A stretch of 64,000 bases of DNA from an uncultured Lentisphaerota bacterium (GTDB lineage Bacteria; Verrucomicrobiota; Kiritimatiellia; RFP12; UBA1067). A program made the translations under genes and the position numbers. Under the pieces are notes generated by a model that was not told where the DNA came from, made no database searches, and worked only from the letters and a program-made list of their open reading frames with translations. The stretch lies in NCBI GenBank assembly GCA_946413265.1, contig CAMKJU010000004.1:1-64000 (forward strand). The letters are read 5' to 3'. Shown piece by piece: positions 43,061-50,678 of the stretch. Each line of letters starts with the position of its first letter. Positions within the stretch are counted from its first letter, which is position 1.

Positions 43061-44695
43061 ATGCAAATAACAGAAATACTTACCCGCAACGCCAAGGAGT
43101 GGCCGAATGACGTTGCGCTCGTGGAAATCAACCCGCAGGAGCTGGAGAAGCGCAACACCACCTGGCGCGAATACTCCCTGATCGAATCCTCGCCCGTCGA
43201 GGCGTTCCGGAGCGAGATCACCTGGTCCGAATTCGACGAGAAGGCGAACCGCTTCGCGAACTTCCTCCTCTCGCGTGGACTCAAGAAGGGCGACAAGGTG
43301 GCCATCCTCCTGATGAACTGCCTGGAGTGGCTGCCCATCTACTTCGGCGTGCTGCGCACCGGCTGCCTCGCCGTGCCGCTCAACTTCCGATACACGGCGG
43401 ACGAGATCAAGTACTGTCTGCAGCTCGCGGACGCCGACGTGCTCGTGTTCGGTCCCGAGTTCATCGGACGCGTGGAGCAGATCGCCGACCGCGTGCCGCG
43501 CGTGAAGCTGCGTCTCTACGTGGGCGACGACTGTCCCACCTTCGCGGAAAGCTACCGCAACCTCGTTGGCTACTGCTCGTCGCGCATGCCCGCCATCCCG
43601 CTCACGGACGACGACGAGGCCGCCATCTACTTCAGCTCCGGCACAACGGGCTTCCCGAAGGCCATCGTCCTCCAGCATCACTGCCTCATGCACTCCTGCA
43701 AGGTGGAGCAGAACCACCACGGCCAGACGAAGGAGGATACCTTCCTCTGCATTCCGCCGCTCTACCACACGGGCGCGAAGATGCACTGGTTCGGCAGCTT
43801 CCTCGTGGGTGGCAAGTCCGTGCTCCTCAAGGGCGTGAAGCCGGAGTGGATCCTCCGCGCCGTGAGCGAGGAGCACTGCACGATCGTGTGGCTGCTCGTC
43901 CCGTGGGCGCAGTACATCCTCGACGCGATCGAGCGCGGCGACGTGAAGCTCTCCGACTACAAGCTCGACCAGTGGCGGCTCATGCACATTGGCGCGCAGC
44001 CCGTGCCGCCCGCGCTCATCAAGCGCTGGAAGGCCGTGTTCCCGCACCACGACTACGATACGAACTACGGCCTCTCCGAATCGACAGGACCCGGTGCGGT
44101 CCACCTCGGCATTGAGAACATCGACCACGTGGGCGCGATCGGCGTACCCGGCTACGGCTGGCAGGCGAAGATCATTCGTCCCGACGGCAGCGAGGTGAAC
44201 CCCGGCGAAGTCGGTGAGCTGGCCGTGAAAGGGCCGGGCGTGCTCAAGTGCTACTACAAGAACCCCGAGGCCACCAAGGAGATTCTCTCCGACGACGGCT
44301 GGCTCCGCACGGGCGACATGGCCGAACTGCGTGACGGGTTCATCTACCTCGTCGACCGCGCGAAGGACGTGATCATCACCGGCGGCGAGAACCTCTACCC
44401 CGTGCAGATCGAGGACTTCCTGCGCGCGCATCCCGCGATCAAGGACGTGGCCGTGATCGGCCTTGCGGACGCGCGTCTCGGCGAGATTGCCGCCGCGATC
44501 ATCGAGGTGAAGGAGGGACAAACCCTCACGGAAGACGAGGTGAACGAATTCTGTCTTGACCTCCCGCGCTACAAGCGTCCGCGCAAGATCATCTTCGCGT
44601 CCGTACCGCGCAACCCGACGGGCAAGATCGAAAAGCCGAAGCTCCGCAAGATGTACGGCGCTGACACCCTCATCGCCCAGCAAAACGGACTCTGA
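43061..44695 (+). CDS. Acyl-CoA synthetase (AMP-forming, class I)
   Basis: A 544-aa ANL-superfamily enzyme that activates a carboxylic acid as acyl-AMP and transfers it to CoA. Core motifs in order: A3 YFSSGTTGFPK, A5 YGLSEST, A7 GWLRTGDMAEL, the hinge and A8 VDRAKDVIITGGENLYP, and A10 Lys motif NPTGKIEKPKLRK. The length is typical of fatty-acid or short/medium-chain acyl-CoA ligases. Chain length specificity cannot be read here. A longer in-frame ORF begins upstream inside the previous gene, but the promoter geometry and family N-terminus favour ATG at 43061. Confidence 0.93.
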   Translation: MQITEILTRNAKEWPNDVALVEINPQELEKRNTTWREYSLIESSPVEAFRSEITWSEFDEKANRFANFLLSRGLKKGDKVAILLMNCLEWLPIYFGVLRTGCLAVPLNFRYTADEIKYCLQLADADVLVFGPEFIGRVEQIADRVPRVKLRLYVGDDCPTFAESYRNLVGYCSSRMPAIPLTDDDEAAIYFSSGTTGFPKAIVLQHHCLMHSCKVEQNHHGQTKEDTFLCIPPLYHTGAKMHWFGSFLVGGKSVLLKGVKPEWILRAVSEEHCTIVWLLVPWAQYILDAIERGDVKLSDYKLDQWRLMHIGAQPVPPALIKRWKAVFPHHDYDTNYGLSESTGPGAVHLGIENIDHVGAIGVPGYGWQAKIIRPDGSEVNPGEVGELAVKGPGVLKCYYKNPEATKEILSDDGWLRTGDMAELRDGFIYLVDRAKDVIITGGENLYPVQIEDFLRAHPAIKDVAVIGLADARLGEIAAAIIEVKEGQTLTEDEVNEFCLDLPRYKRPRKIIFASVPRNPTGKIEKPKLRKMYGADTLIAQQNGL

Positions 44696-44714
44696 TATCC
44701 CGCGCCCCACCAGT

Positions 44715-45296
44715 ATGGTTCCGACGACGTCCACGACTTTGCTGCGCCAGATCGGCGGCGACGTACACCATGCGCGGTGGGCTGAGTTCATCGCCCGCTA
44801 CACGCCGACGTGTCGCCAGTACCTACGGCGTCACTTCCCGTCGTTGGAGGCCGACGACATCCTGCAGGAGACCTTTTCCGCACTTGCGCAGGCGTTGCCC
44901 AACTACCGCTATGCGCCGGAGGAGAAAGGACACTTCCGCAATTACCTCGTTGGCGTTCTCCGCAACAAGGCGCTGATGGTCCTGCGCAAACAAGACCGCG
45001 ACGACGAGCTGCTTGCGGCAATTGCCGGTAAGTCGGCCGCCCCGCAACCGCCGCACGACGCCACCACCGACGACTGGCACAAAGCCGTCTTCGAGGTCGC
45101 GCTGCAGCAGTTGATGGCGGACCCCGCGATCCACGACCGCACGAAGCAGATATTCATCCGCACGGCTATCCGCCAGGAGCCTCCAGATACCGTCGCGCAG
45201 GCGCTTGGCGTCTCGCGGAATGTCGTTGACCAGCAGAAGCGCCGGACGCTCGCGAAGTTCAAGGCACTCGTCGCGGCGCTGAAAGAGGTTCTGTGA
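44715..45296 (+). CDS. ECF-type sigma factor paired with a Ser/Thr kinase
   Basis: A 193-aa sigma-70-like factor lacking region 1. Region 2 includes LRRHFPSLEADDILQETFSAL (about 38-58; quoted in full length 20 only in part) and FRNYLVGVLRNKALMVLRK. Region 4 is a helix-turn-helix, TVAQALGVSRNVVDQQKRR (about 165-183). The link between regions 2 and 4 contains AGKSAAPQPP, encoded by a decayed palindromic element at 45027. Its stop overlaps the GTG of a kinase gene (GTGA). Planctomycete and related ECF groups are often next to Ser/Thr kinases that control them, which is a reasonable inference here. No Shine-Dalgarno is evident. Confidence 0.82.
   Translation: MVPTTSTTLLRQIGGDVHHARWAEFIARYTPTCRQYLRRHFPSLEADDILQETFSALAQALPNYRYAPEEKGHFRNYLVGVLRNKALMVLRKQDRDDELLAAIAGKSAAPQPPHDATTDDWHKAVFEVALQQLMADPAIHDRTKQIFIRTAIRQEPPDTVAQALGVSRNVVDQQKRRTLAKFKALVAALKEVL
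45027..45052 (+). repeat. Decayed palindromic element inside the sigma factor gene
   Basis: GGTAAGTCGGCCGCCCCGCA followed by ACCGCC matches the element at 46157-46182 in about 21 of 26 positions and encodes G-K-S-A-A-P-Q-P-P against G-R-A-V-A-P-R-P-P there. Confidence 0.5.
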
Positions 45297-46861
45297 ATTC
45301 CGCAGAACTCTTTCTTGCCGCACACGGCGATCCGCTTCCCACGCCGATTCTTGCCGACGGTACGGTTATCGACGGCTGGCGCGTGACAGCGTTTCTCGGA
45401 CGCGGCGGCAGCGGAGAGGTGTATCGGGTGGCAGCCAATCTTGGCAGGGACGGCTCGCCGAGCCGTCCGCCGCAAGTCGCCGCGCTGAAAATCCTCGCGC
45501 GCGACACCGATACGGCACGTGCACGTTTCCTCCGCGAAACGGCACTGCTCGCCCAAATGAACAATCCGGCATTCCCGCAGTTCATCGCGCGAGGCGAGGT
45601 TGAAGGTCGGCCCTATCTCGTAATGGAGTTGCTGGAACCGCGCACGTTGCCAACATCTGATGCGGAAGTCGCCGATTTCCTTCTGTCCCTTTGCGGAGGC
45701 GTAGCGGCGCTGCACCGCATGGGTTACGTTCACCGTGACGTCAAGCCCCAGAACATTCTGTACCGCGCGGACGCGCCGGTCTTGATCGATCTGGGACTTG
45801 TCAAGGACACGGCGCGCGATTTCGCCGCACAGGGTACGTCGCTCACGCTCATCGACGGACACGCGGCGGGCGTGGGCACGCCGGGCTTCGCAGCCCCGGA
45901 ACAGCTGCTGGGCGACGCTATTTCGCCGACGACGGACATTCACGCCCTCGGCATGATGGCAAACGCCTGTTTCAACGGAAAACCACCTCCCGTGTGGACG
46001 CGAATCATCGACCGGGCAACAGGATCGATCCCCGCGCGGCGCTATCCAGATGTGGCCTCGTTCGCCCGCGCCATTCGCCATCGGCATTGGCGGCGGAACG
46101 TCGTATTCTCCATTGTCGGTACGTTACTCTGCGCGGCTATTGCTATCGTAATGTTTGGTAGGGCGGTCGCCCCGCGACCGCCGTCTGGTAGGGACGGCTC
46201 GCCGAGCCGTCCGCCATCAGAAGAAGATTCACTCTCCATTCGCGAACGGGACGCTTGGGCTGCGCTGTGTACGGACGTCGTGACGGACCGTGTCGAAAGG
46301 ATCGTCGTGAGCGCCAACACCTTCACGAATGACATCGGGCGCGGGCGATACATCGTGGGGCCCATCGACTACAAATGGCGACGCGCGGCAAGCAAGGTGT
46401 CGGCGAAGATCGTGCGGCTCGGTGGCGCCACGAATACGATTGACAGGCCAATACGGCTCGACCCCGCCCACGAGTATTGGATCGTCGGCCCGGGCACGCT
46501 CGAAGGGGAGTTCATCGGCCCATCCAACGAACAGTATGCCGCCGACAGCAGACGAAGGCGAGAGCGGGCCACCCGCCCGCGGATTGAACGCGATGCGGCG
46601 ACTGGGCGCGAATACAACGTTTTTGGCTTGGCGGCAGGGGAATCGATGGATCATTTTCCAGTACGCGGCGTTGTGCGTCTCGTGAATTGCACATTGCGGA
46701 ACCGTACGAGGGAATGCTGGCCGCAGAACGGCCTCTATTACCTTGTCGGACCCGGAGCGCGGCTGGAACTCCCGAATCTGACTGACGATCCGTCTACGCC
46801 GCGTGCGGATTTTTCCGTCTCCGTGTCAGATTTCAACCCGTATCCGCAAGTAATAAAGTAG
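45293..46861 (+). CDS. Membrane Ser/Thr protein kinase (PknB-like)
   Basis: A 522-aa Hanks-type kinase with GTG start overlapping the sigma factor stop. P-loop GRGGSGEVY (about 36-44), ATP Lys in AALKIL (about 66), catalytic loop HRDVKPQN, DLG in place of DFG (IDLGLVKD) and APEQ. A transmembrane helix (about 265-285) separates the cytoplasmic kinase from an external domain (about 310-522) of unknown function. Two palindromic DNA elements are inserted in frame: one in the beta2-beta3 loop (G-R-D-G-S-P-S-R-P-P, residues 51-60), and two in tandem just after the membrane helix. Probably senses an envelope signal and acts on the adjacent sigma factor; target unproven. Confidence 0.88.
   Translation: MNSAELFLAAHGDPLPTPILADGTVIDGWRVTAFLGRGGSGEVYRVAANLGRDGSPSRPPQVAALKILARDTDTARARFLRETALLAQMNNPAFPQFIARGEVEGRPYLVMELLEPRTLPTSDAEVADFLLSLCGGVAALHRMGYVHRDVKPQNILYRADAPVLIDLGLVKDTARDFAAQGTSLTLIDGHAAGVGTPGFAAPEQLLGDAISPTTDIHALGMMANACFNGKPPPVWTRIIDRATGSIPARRYPDVASFARAIRHRHWRRNVVFSIVGTLLCAAIAIVMFGRAVAPRPPSGRDGSPSRPPSEEDSLSIRERDAWAALCTDVVTDRVERIVVSANTFTNDIGRGRYIVGPIDYKWRRAASKVSAKIVRLGGATNTIDRPIRLDPAHEYWIVGPGTLEGEFIGPSNEQYAADSRRRRERATRPRIERDAATGREYNVFGLAAGESMDHFPVRGVVRLVNCTLRNRTRECWPQNGLYYLVGPGARLELPNLTDDPSTPRADFSVSVSDFNPYPQVIK
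45443..45471 (+). repeat. Palindromic element in the kinase P-loop region
   Basis: GGCAGGGACGGCTCGCCGAG followed by CCGTCCGCC. GGACGGCT (45448-45455) pairs with AGCCGTCC (45461-45468) around loop CGCCG. The element is 29 nt and in frame. Confidence 0.85.
46157..46215 (+). repeat. Two tandem palindromic elements after the kinase membrane helix
   Basis: 46157-46182: GGTAGGG head, stem GCGGTCGC/GCGACCGC. 46187-46215: GGTAGGG head, stem GGACGGCT/AGCCGTCC, identical to the copy at 45443 except for one base in the head. Both are in the same reading frame, coding G-R-A-V-A-P-R-P-P and G-R-D-G-S-P-S-R-P-P. Confidence 0.88.
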
Positions 46862-46924
46862 AGGACTGGAGAAGCCCTGTCCTTCGCGAAGGCGACGCAG
46901 AACTGGCGCGATGACTTTTCCGTC

Positions 46925-46954
46925 TTGGCAAAGCCCAGCGGAATTTGGTATAAT
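46925..46954 (+). promoter_or_regulatory. Strong sigma-70-like promoter
   Basis: TTGGCA (46925-46930), 18-nt spacer, TATAAT (46949-46954) with an extended TGG. It is the best consensus promoter in the window and drives a 205-nt untranslated region, which suggests a structured RNA product. Confidence 0.75.
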
Positions 46955-46960
46955 CAGCGC

Positions 46961-47150
46961 TAGACATCTTAGCGTTCGCGCTGAGGTTGGCCAAGAGAAA
47001 CCTGGAAAGTTGCTTGCACGGGCCACCGAAGAGGCGAATGCGCCGGAAAAGGCGCATTGTCTTTCGTGAATCGTGCAGGGCTTTTCCAGGGCCTCTCTTG
47101 AAACACGGGAGAGATTGCGCCCTCTTTCTTTCCCGCGAACGAAACTAGGG
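46961..47150 (+). ncRNA. Candidate rod-shaped structured RNA (6S-like?)
   Basis: Downstream of a near-consensus promoter, the transcript can fold into a closed rod. Outer stem GTTCGCG (46974-46980) pairs with CGCGAAC (47134-47140). A large internal loop then precedes CAAGAGA/TCTCTTG (46992-46998 with 47094-47100), CCTGGAAA/TTTCCAGG (47001-47008 with 47083-47090), GCACG/CGTGC (47016-47020 with 47072-47076) and a perfect terminal stem AATGCGCC/GGCGCATT (47037-47044 with 47051-47058) with loop GGAAAA. Length near 185 nt and the closing stem, bubble, long arm order recall 6S RNA. It could equally be a regulatory leader of the gene at 47167. No SRP signature is present. Confidence 0.4.
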
Positions 47151-47166
47151 CATAAGGAGTAGCGAG

Positions 47167-47451
47167 ATGGGAAAGAACGTTGACGTTAAAAAGAAATGCA
47201 AATATTGTGGAACGGAATATCCCGATACGCCCGGCAGTAGATGTCCACACTGCGGTGGAACCGGCGGGGGGACCGTGATTAGTATCAATCCGCTGGTGAT
47301 AATCAAGCCTGTTATCTGGATGATCAAGTTAGGCCTATGGGTTCTGAAAAAGATTTGCAAGCTGTTGTTCAGCAAGGTCGGATTCACCATCTTAACACTT
47401 GGTTTGGGCCTGCTGGCGTACAAGTTGCTCAACAAAATCTACGGTGATTGA
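47167..47451 (+). CDS. Small zinc-ribbon membrane protein
   Basis: A 94-aa protein with AAGGAG 9 nt before the ATG. The N-terminus has a zinc-ribbon motif (CKYCG, then CPHCGG; CxxC-x(n)-CxxC). Two hydrophobic stretches (about 40-60 and 72-90) should lie in the membrane. No family name is known to me. It is lower in GC than the surrounding genes and, with the next two genes, looks like accessory DNA. Confidence 0.7.
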   Translation: MGKNVDVKKKCKYCGTEYPDTPGSRCPHCGGTGGGTVISINPLVIIKPVIWMIKLGLWVLKKICKLLFSKVGFTILTLGLGLLAYKLLNKIYGD

Positions 47452-47538
47452 GAACATGCACGGTTCCGGCTCCATTTTTGAGCAGGGTGACCCCATGTTG
47501 TTTGCCAGTAGTATCTACTTGAGGAAAGGATTCGTGCT

Positions 47539-47760
47539 ATGGCTGTCCATGTCGTAAAGGGAAATGACGGGGAACGCGTCTATTTGAATGATGAGGAGTA
47601 CAAGAAGTACAAAAACGATCGTTTCAAAAACGGCTGTCTCGTCATCATAATTGTGATAATAATCGCTGTGTGGGCTGCGTTATCCGATCGGCACAAATCC
47701 GACGGGAAGGACAATTTGCACGATGACGAACAACCAGTTGAGACTGTCCCAAGAAGGTGA
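47539..47760 (+). CDS. Small single-pass membrane protein of unknown function
   Basis: A 73-aa protein with GAGGAAAGG 12 nt before the ATG. A charged N-terminus (DEEYKKYKNDRFKNG, residues 18-32) precedes a strongly hydrophobic helix (CLVIIIVIIIAVWAAL, about 33-48) and an acidic tail. Not recognised. AT-rich codon use sets it apart from the housekeeping genes. Confidence 0.6.
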   Translation: MAVHVVKGNDGERVYLNDEEYKKYKNDRFKNGCLVIIIVIIIAVWAALSDRHKSDGKDNLHDDEQPVETVPRR

Positions 47761-47833
47761 TAAATAGAAGAGGCCTTTCCCTCTGAGAAAAAGGGCGTGG
47801 ATCTCTTCGCGACGAGTGTCGTCAGAAATTTGT

Positions 47834-47879
47834 AAACATTCCCCCGTTCTGGCGGTGGAGCCGGAACGTGGGAATGTTT
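47834..47879 (+). repeat. 20-bp imperfect inverted repeat (hairpin)
   Basis: Arm 47834-47853 and arm 47860-47879 match as reverse complements at 18 of 20 positions, with a 6-nt loop (GGTGGA). It has no T-run, so it is not a typical terminator. Confidence 0.75.
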
Positions 47880-47924
47880 ACTCGTGCATTCCGATGGGGC
47901 GACGTGGAGATCGAACGTGCCACC

Positions 47925-47965
47925 CATTGGCACGAACAGCCAGATTCTGGCAGTTCGTGCCAATG
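47925..47965 (+). promoter_or_regulatory. 41-nt near-perfect palindrome directly upstream of a promoter
   Basis: CATTGGCACGAAC (47925-47937) and GTTCGTGCCAATG (47953-47965) are perfect reverse complements; between them GCCAGA-T-TCTGGC is itself a perfect palindrome, centred on 47945. A third, partial GAACGTGCCA copy precedes it at 47913. It ends 5 nt before the -35 box of the ATPase gene, so it could be an operator, or a cruciform-forming mobile-element end. Confidence 0.7.
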
Positions 47966-47970
47966 ATGTA

Positions 47971-48000
47971 TTGACGGGCTATGGAGGGTTTTGATATGAT
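47971..48000 (+). promoter_or_regulatory. Promoter of the DUF234-type ATPase
   Basis: TTGACG (47971-47976), 18-nt spacer, extended -10 TGA-TATGAT (47995-48000). AAGGAG follows at about 48012, before the ATG at 48027. Confidence 0.65.
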
Positions 48001-48026
48001 ATACGTGTCACAAGGAGATAGGTGCC

Positions 48027-49448
48027 ATGTTCATAGGAAGAGAAAAGGAGCTTGCTTCGCTCAAGTTGCTTTTGGACAAGCCGACTGCGTCGTTGGTCGC
48101 CTGCCGTGGGCGCCGTCGCATCGGCAAGTCAACGTTGTTCGGCGAGTTCGCCCGACGGGAGAAACTGGGATTCATAACGATTGAGGGCCTGGGGCCGAGA
48201 AAAGGTCAGACTAATGCCGACCAGCTCCGTAACTTCGGAGAACGACTTGCGGAACAGACCCGGGGGAAGCTCGTCGTGCCGAAATCCTGGCCAGAGGCGT
48301 TCAGGTTGCTGTCCAGGAGGATTCCGCGTCGCGGGCGCCAATTGGTTCTGCTGGATGAGATATCCTGGATGGGGAAGCATGAACCGGACTTCCCCGGATA
48401 TCTCAAGAACGGGTGGGACGACGACCTAAAGCACCATGACAATATCATCCTGGTCATCTGCGGGTCGGTCTCGGCATGGGTTCGGAGGAATCTGCTGGAC
48501 TCCGCGACCTTCGGCGGAAGATTTTCAAGGGACATCGTGCTTCGTGAACTTCCGCTGCGCCAGTGCGCGGAATTCTGGCGAGAGAAGCGCAAGGACCTAT
48601 CCTCCCGCGAATTGCTGGACGTCCTGTCGGTGACCGGCGGCGTGCCCCGGTATTTGGAGGAGATAAACCCTTCGCTTTCGGCCGCAGAGAACATCCGGCT
48701 GATGTGCTTTACGCCGGACGGACCGCTGTTCAAGGATTTCTCCTCTATGTTCAGCGAAGTGTTCGGCGACACGGTCAAGGTCAAGGGCGACATCCTCCAG
48801 GCGCTTGCCGATGGCCCTCTGGGGCTCAGCGAGATCGCCGATTCGCTCGGAATAGAGCGAGGGGGCAGTCTGGGAGCTAGTCTGGATGAGTTGTGCGAGG
48901 CAGGGTTCGTCGCAAAAGACGAGGTGCTGAACCCGCGAACCTGGAAGCCGGGCAAACTGGTAAGATACCGACTTTGCGACAATTACTCCCGGTTCTACCT
49001 GAAATACATTGCGCCCCATATCGGTGAAATCAAGAGTGGTCGTTTCGAGTTTGAATCCCTGTCGGAACTCCCCGGATGGCAGGCGATCATGGGACTTCAG
49101 TTCGAGAACCTTGTTCTCAATCGCATTATGGACTTCAAGGAGCAGCTGCATCTGAAGGGGGCGACAATCAGAAGCGCGGCCCCTTACAGGACCGATGGCG
49201 TAAACGGCGTGCAGGTGGATCTGATGATTCAGACGGACGAGGTCATGTACGTGATCGAGATCAAGCGCAGGAAGCGGATCGCAGCTTCAATCATCGAGGA
49301 GGTCAAGTCCAAGATTTCAAAGATTCGCCGTCCGAGGCGGATATCGGTGCGAAAGGGGATTGTCTACGACGGCGAGTTGGCGCCATCGGTGAAACGCGGT
49401 GGATACTTTGACGCACTGGTCGACATTGGCTCGATTATGGAACGATGA
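48027..49448 (+). CDS. Archaeal-type AAA ATPase with C-terminal DUF234/PD-(D/E)XK-like domain
   Basis: A 473-aa ATPase of the 'archaeal ATPase' group. MFIGREKEL start, Walker A GRRRIGKST (28-36), Walker B LVLLDEISW (DEXX), sensor motif VICGSVSAWV, then FGGRFSRDI and LPLRQCAEFW, all typical. A winged helix (about 265-300) and a C-terminal DUF234-like region follow, with D398 and E411-I-K413 spaced like a PD-(D/E)XK nuclease core (VQVDLMIQ, then YVIEIKRR). The role of such proteins is poorly known; many occur as isolated accessory genes. The start has AAGGAG 9 nt upstream. Composition and neighbours suggest horizontal acquisition. Confidence 0.88.
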   Translation: MFIGREKELASLKLLLDKPTASLVACRGRRRIGKSTLFGEFARREKLGFITIEGLGPRKGQTNADQLRNFGERLAEQTRGKLVVPKSWPEAFRLLSRRIPRRGRQLVLLDEISWMGKHEPDFPGYLKNGWDDDLKHHDNIILVICGSVSAWVRRNLLDSATFGGRFSRDIVLRELPLRQCAEFWREKRKDLSSRELLDVLSVTGGVPRYLEEINPSLSAAENIRLMCFTPDGPLFKDFSSMFSEVFGDTVKVKGDILQALADGPLGLSEIADSLGIERGGSLGASLDELCEAGFVAKDEVLNPRTWKPGKLVRYRLCDNYSRFYLKYIAPHIGEIKSGRFEFESLSELPGWQAIMGLQFENLVLNRIMDFKEQLHLKGATIRSAAPYRTDGVNGVQVDLMIQTDEVMYVIEIKRRKRIAASIIEEVKSKISKIRRPRRISVRKGIVYDGELAPSVKRGGYFDALVDIGSIMER

Positions 49449-49488
49449 TTCCGGGGCGAGTATTTCCGCCTGTCATTACGCGGGGAAT

Positions 49489-49499
49489 TTTGTTATAAT
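49489..49499 (+). promoter_or_regulatory. Extended -10 promoter for the gene at 49590
   Basis: TTTTGT-TATAAT with consensus hexamer at 49494-49499. The leader is about 85 nt and ends in GGAGA (49578-49582), 7 nt before a GTG start. Confidence 0.6.
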
Positions 49500-49589
49500 T
49501 GCGCCGTTGCAGGATTAGCCAGTAGGCGCGGGCGTGTGGCCCTTGCGCCGATGGCAAGTCGTTTAAATAATCGTGATGGAGAACATGCT

Positions 49590-50663
49590 GTGAAAAGAAC
49601 GTTGCTCAAAACGGTGTTTGCCTCTTTGCTTGCGGCGGGGCTTACAGGATACGGTTACATGCCGCAGCCGCATCAGAAGCTGCCGTCGCCCCGGGACCTG
49701 AGACCCCAGAAGGGACTGCGGATTCGTCCGGCGGAGGCCACGCACGTCAAGTTCGTGAAGTACGTCGACCCGAGCGGATTCTTCACGATGAACATTCCGC
49801 TCGGCTGGCGGGTGAAGACAGGCCTTAAGCCGGACGGTAAGTTTGACATCATAAGCTACGCCATCACGGTGTACGACCCGAAGCGTCCGGAGCGCGAGCT
49901 CTACTTCTGCCTCAACAACTCCTACGGCCTCAAGTCGGTGGAGGCGCGCAACTGGTACATCCGCTCGTATGGCCCCAAAAACCTTTTTGCGCAGATGCCC
50001 GTGTTGCCGAGGCTTTCAACGGACGGCTACTTCGCCGCCATGGGTCCGCTGTTCGGCTATCGGAAGTTCACCGTTCTGGAACGACTCGGCAAGAGCGCGC
50101 TTGGCGGAGACGTGATAGTGGCCGAATGCACGTCCGCGTCGGGACGGCGTGTGCAGGGGCTCTACCACGCGGTCGTCTCTGGCATGATGAAGCAGCACGT
50201 GCAGGTGAACCCGTTCAACGCGCGGGCCGGCATGGTGGACGTTGGGCCGGTGCTGGAGTTCTCCATCCTCTCCGAAACCGCGCCGAAAGAGGAGTTCGTC
50301 GACTGGCAGCCCGTCCTCGACCGCTGCTTCGCCTCCATCGTCTTCACGCCGGCGTTCCACCAGCAGAGGCGTGTCGCCTGGACGCGCGTGATGGGCACGT
50401 CCAAATACATCATGCAGACGGCGGATTCGATCCGCGGCATGATCATGGACTCCTACCGTCGCCGCAACGCCACGTACGACGTGCTCTCGCAGAAGCGCAG
50501 CGACGCCACGCTCGGCTACGAGCGCGTGCGTGATACCGAGACTGGCGAGATCTACCGCGCTGAGAACGGCTTCACCGACTGGTACAAGGGCACGCGCTAC
50601 CGCCCCGCTACCAGCAACGCCGCCTACCTGACGCCCGTCAGCGGCTACATCAACTGGAAATAG
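49590..50663 (+). CDS. Secreted protein of unknown function with a lipobox-like but Cys-less signal
   Basis: Start GTG at 49590 with GGAGA 7 nt upstream; 357 aa. The signal peptide MKRTLLKTVFASLLAAG is followed by LTGYGY where a lipoprotein would have L-T-G-C. One base change (TGC to TAC) would turn a lipobox Cys into Tyr. The mature protein begins with a beta-rich domain (VDPSGFFTMNIPLGWRV) similar in pattern to PsbP/DUF-type lipid or ligand binding folds, and ends with YRAENGFTDWYKGTRY. An upstream ATG at 49536 is possible but would bury the signal peptide. I cannot name the family. It is 15 nt before the esterase, probably the same transcript. Confidence 0.7.
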   Translation: MKRTLLKTVFASLLAAGLTGYGYMPQPHQKLPSPRDLRPQKGLRIRPAEATHVKFVKYVDPSGFFTMNIPLGWRVKTGLKPDGKFDIISYAITVYDPKRPERELYFCLNNSYGLKSVEARNWYIRSYGPKNLFAQMPVLPRLSTDGYFAAMGPLFGYRKFTVLERLGKSALGGDVIVAECTSASGRRVQGLYHAVVSGMMKQHVQVNPFNARAGMVDVGPVLEFSILSETAPKEEFVDWQPVLDRCFASIVFTPAFHQQRRVAWTRVMGTSKYIMQTADSIRGMIMDSYRRRNATYDVLSQKRSDATLGYERVRDTETGEIYRAENGFTDWYKGTRYRPATSNAAYLTPVSGYINWK

Positions 50664-50678
50664 AACAGGAGTCCAACG

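Noticed and set aside
43061-44695. Extending the acyl-CoA synthetase to an upstream in-frame ATG at 42836
   Set aside because: That would overlap the glycosyltransferase by nearly 200 nt and pass through the promoter; the family N-terminus fits ATG at 43061.
47001-47090. SRP (4.5S) RNA as an explanation for the rod-like RNA
   Set aside because: The conserved SRP tip (GGAAGGAAGCAG type) is missing; the tip here is GGAAAA on a plain 8-bp stem.
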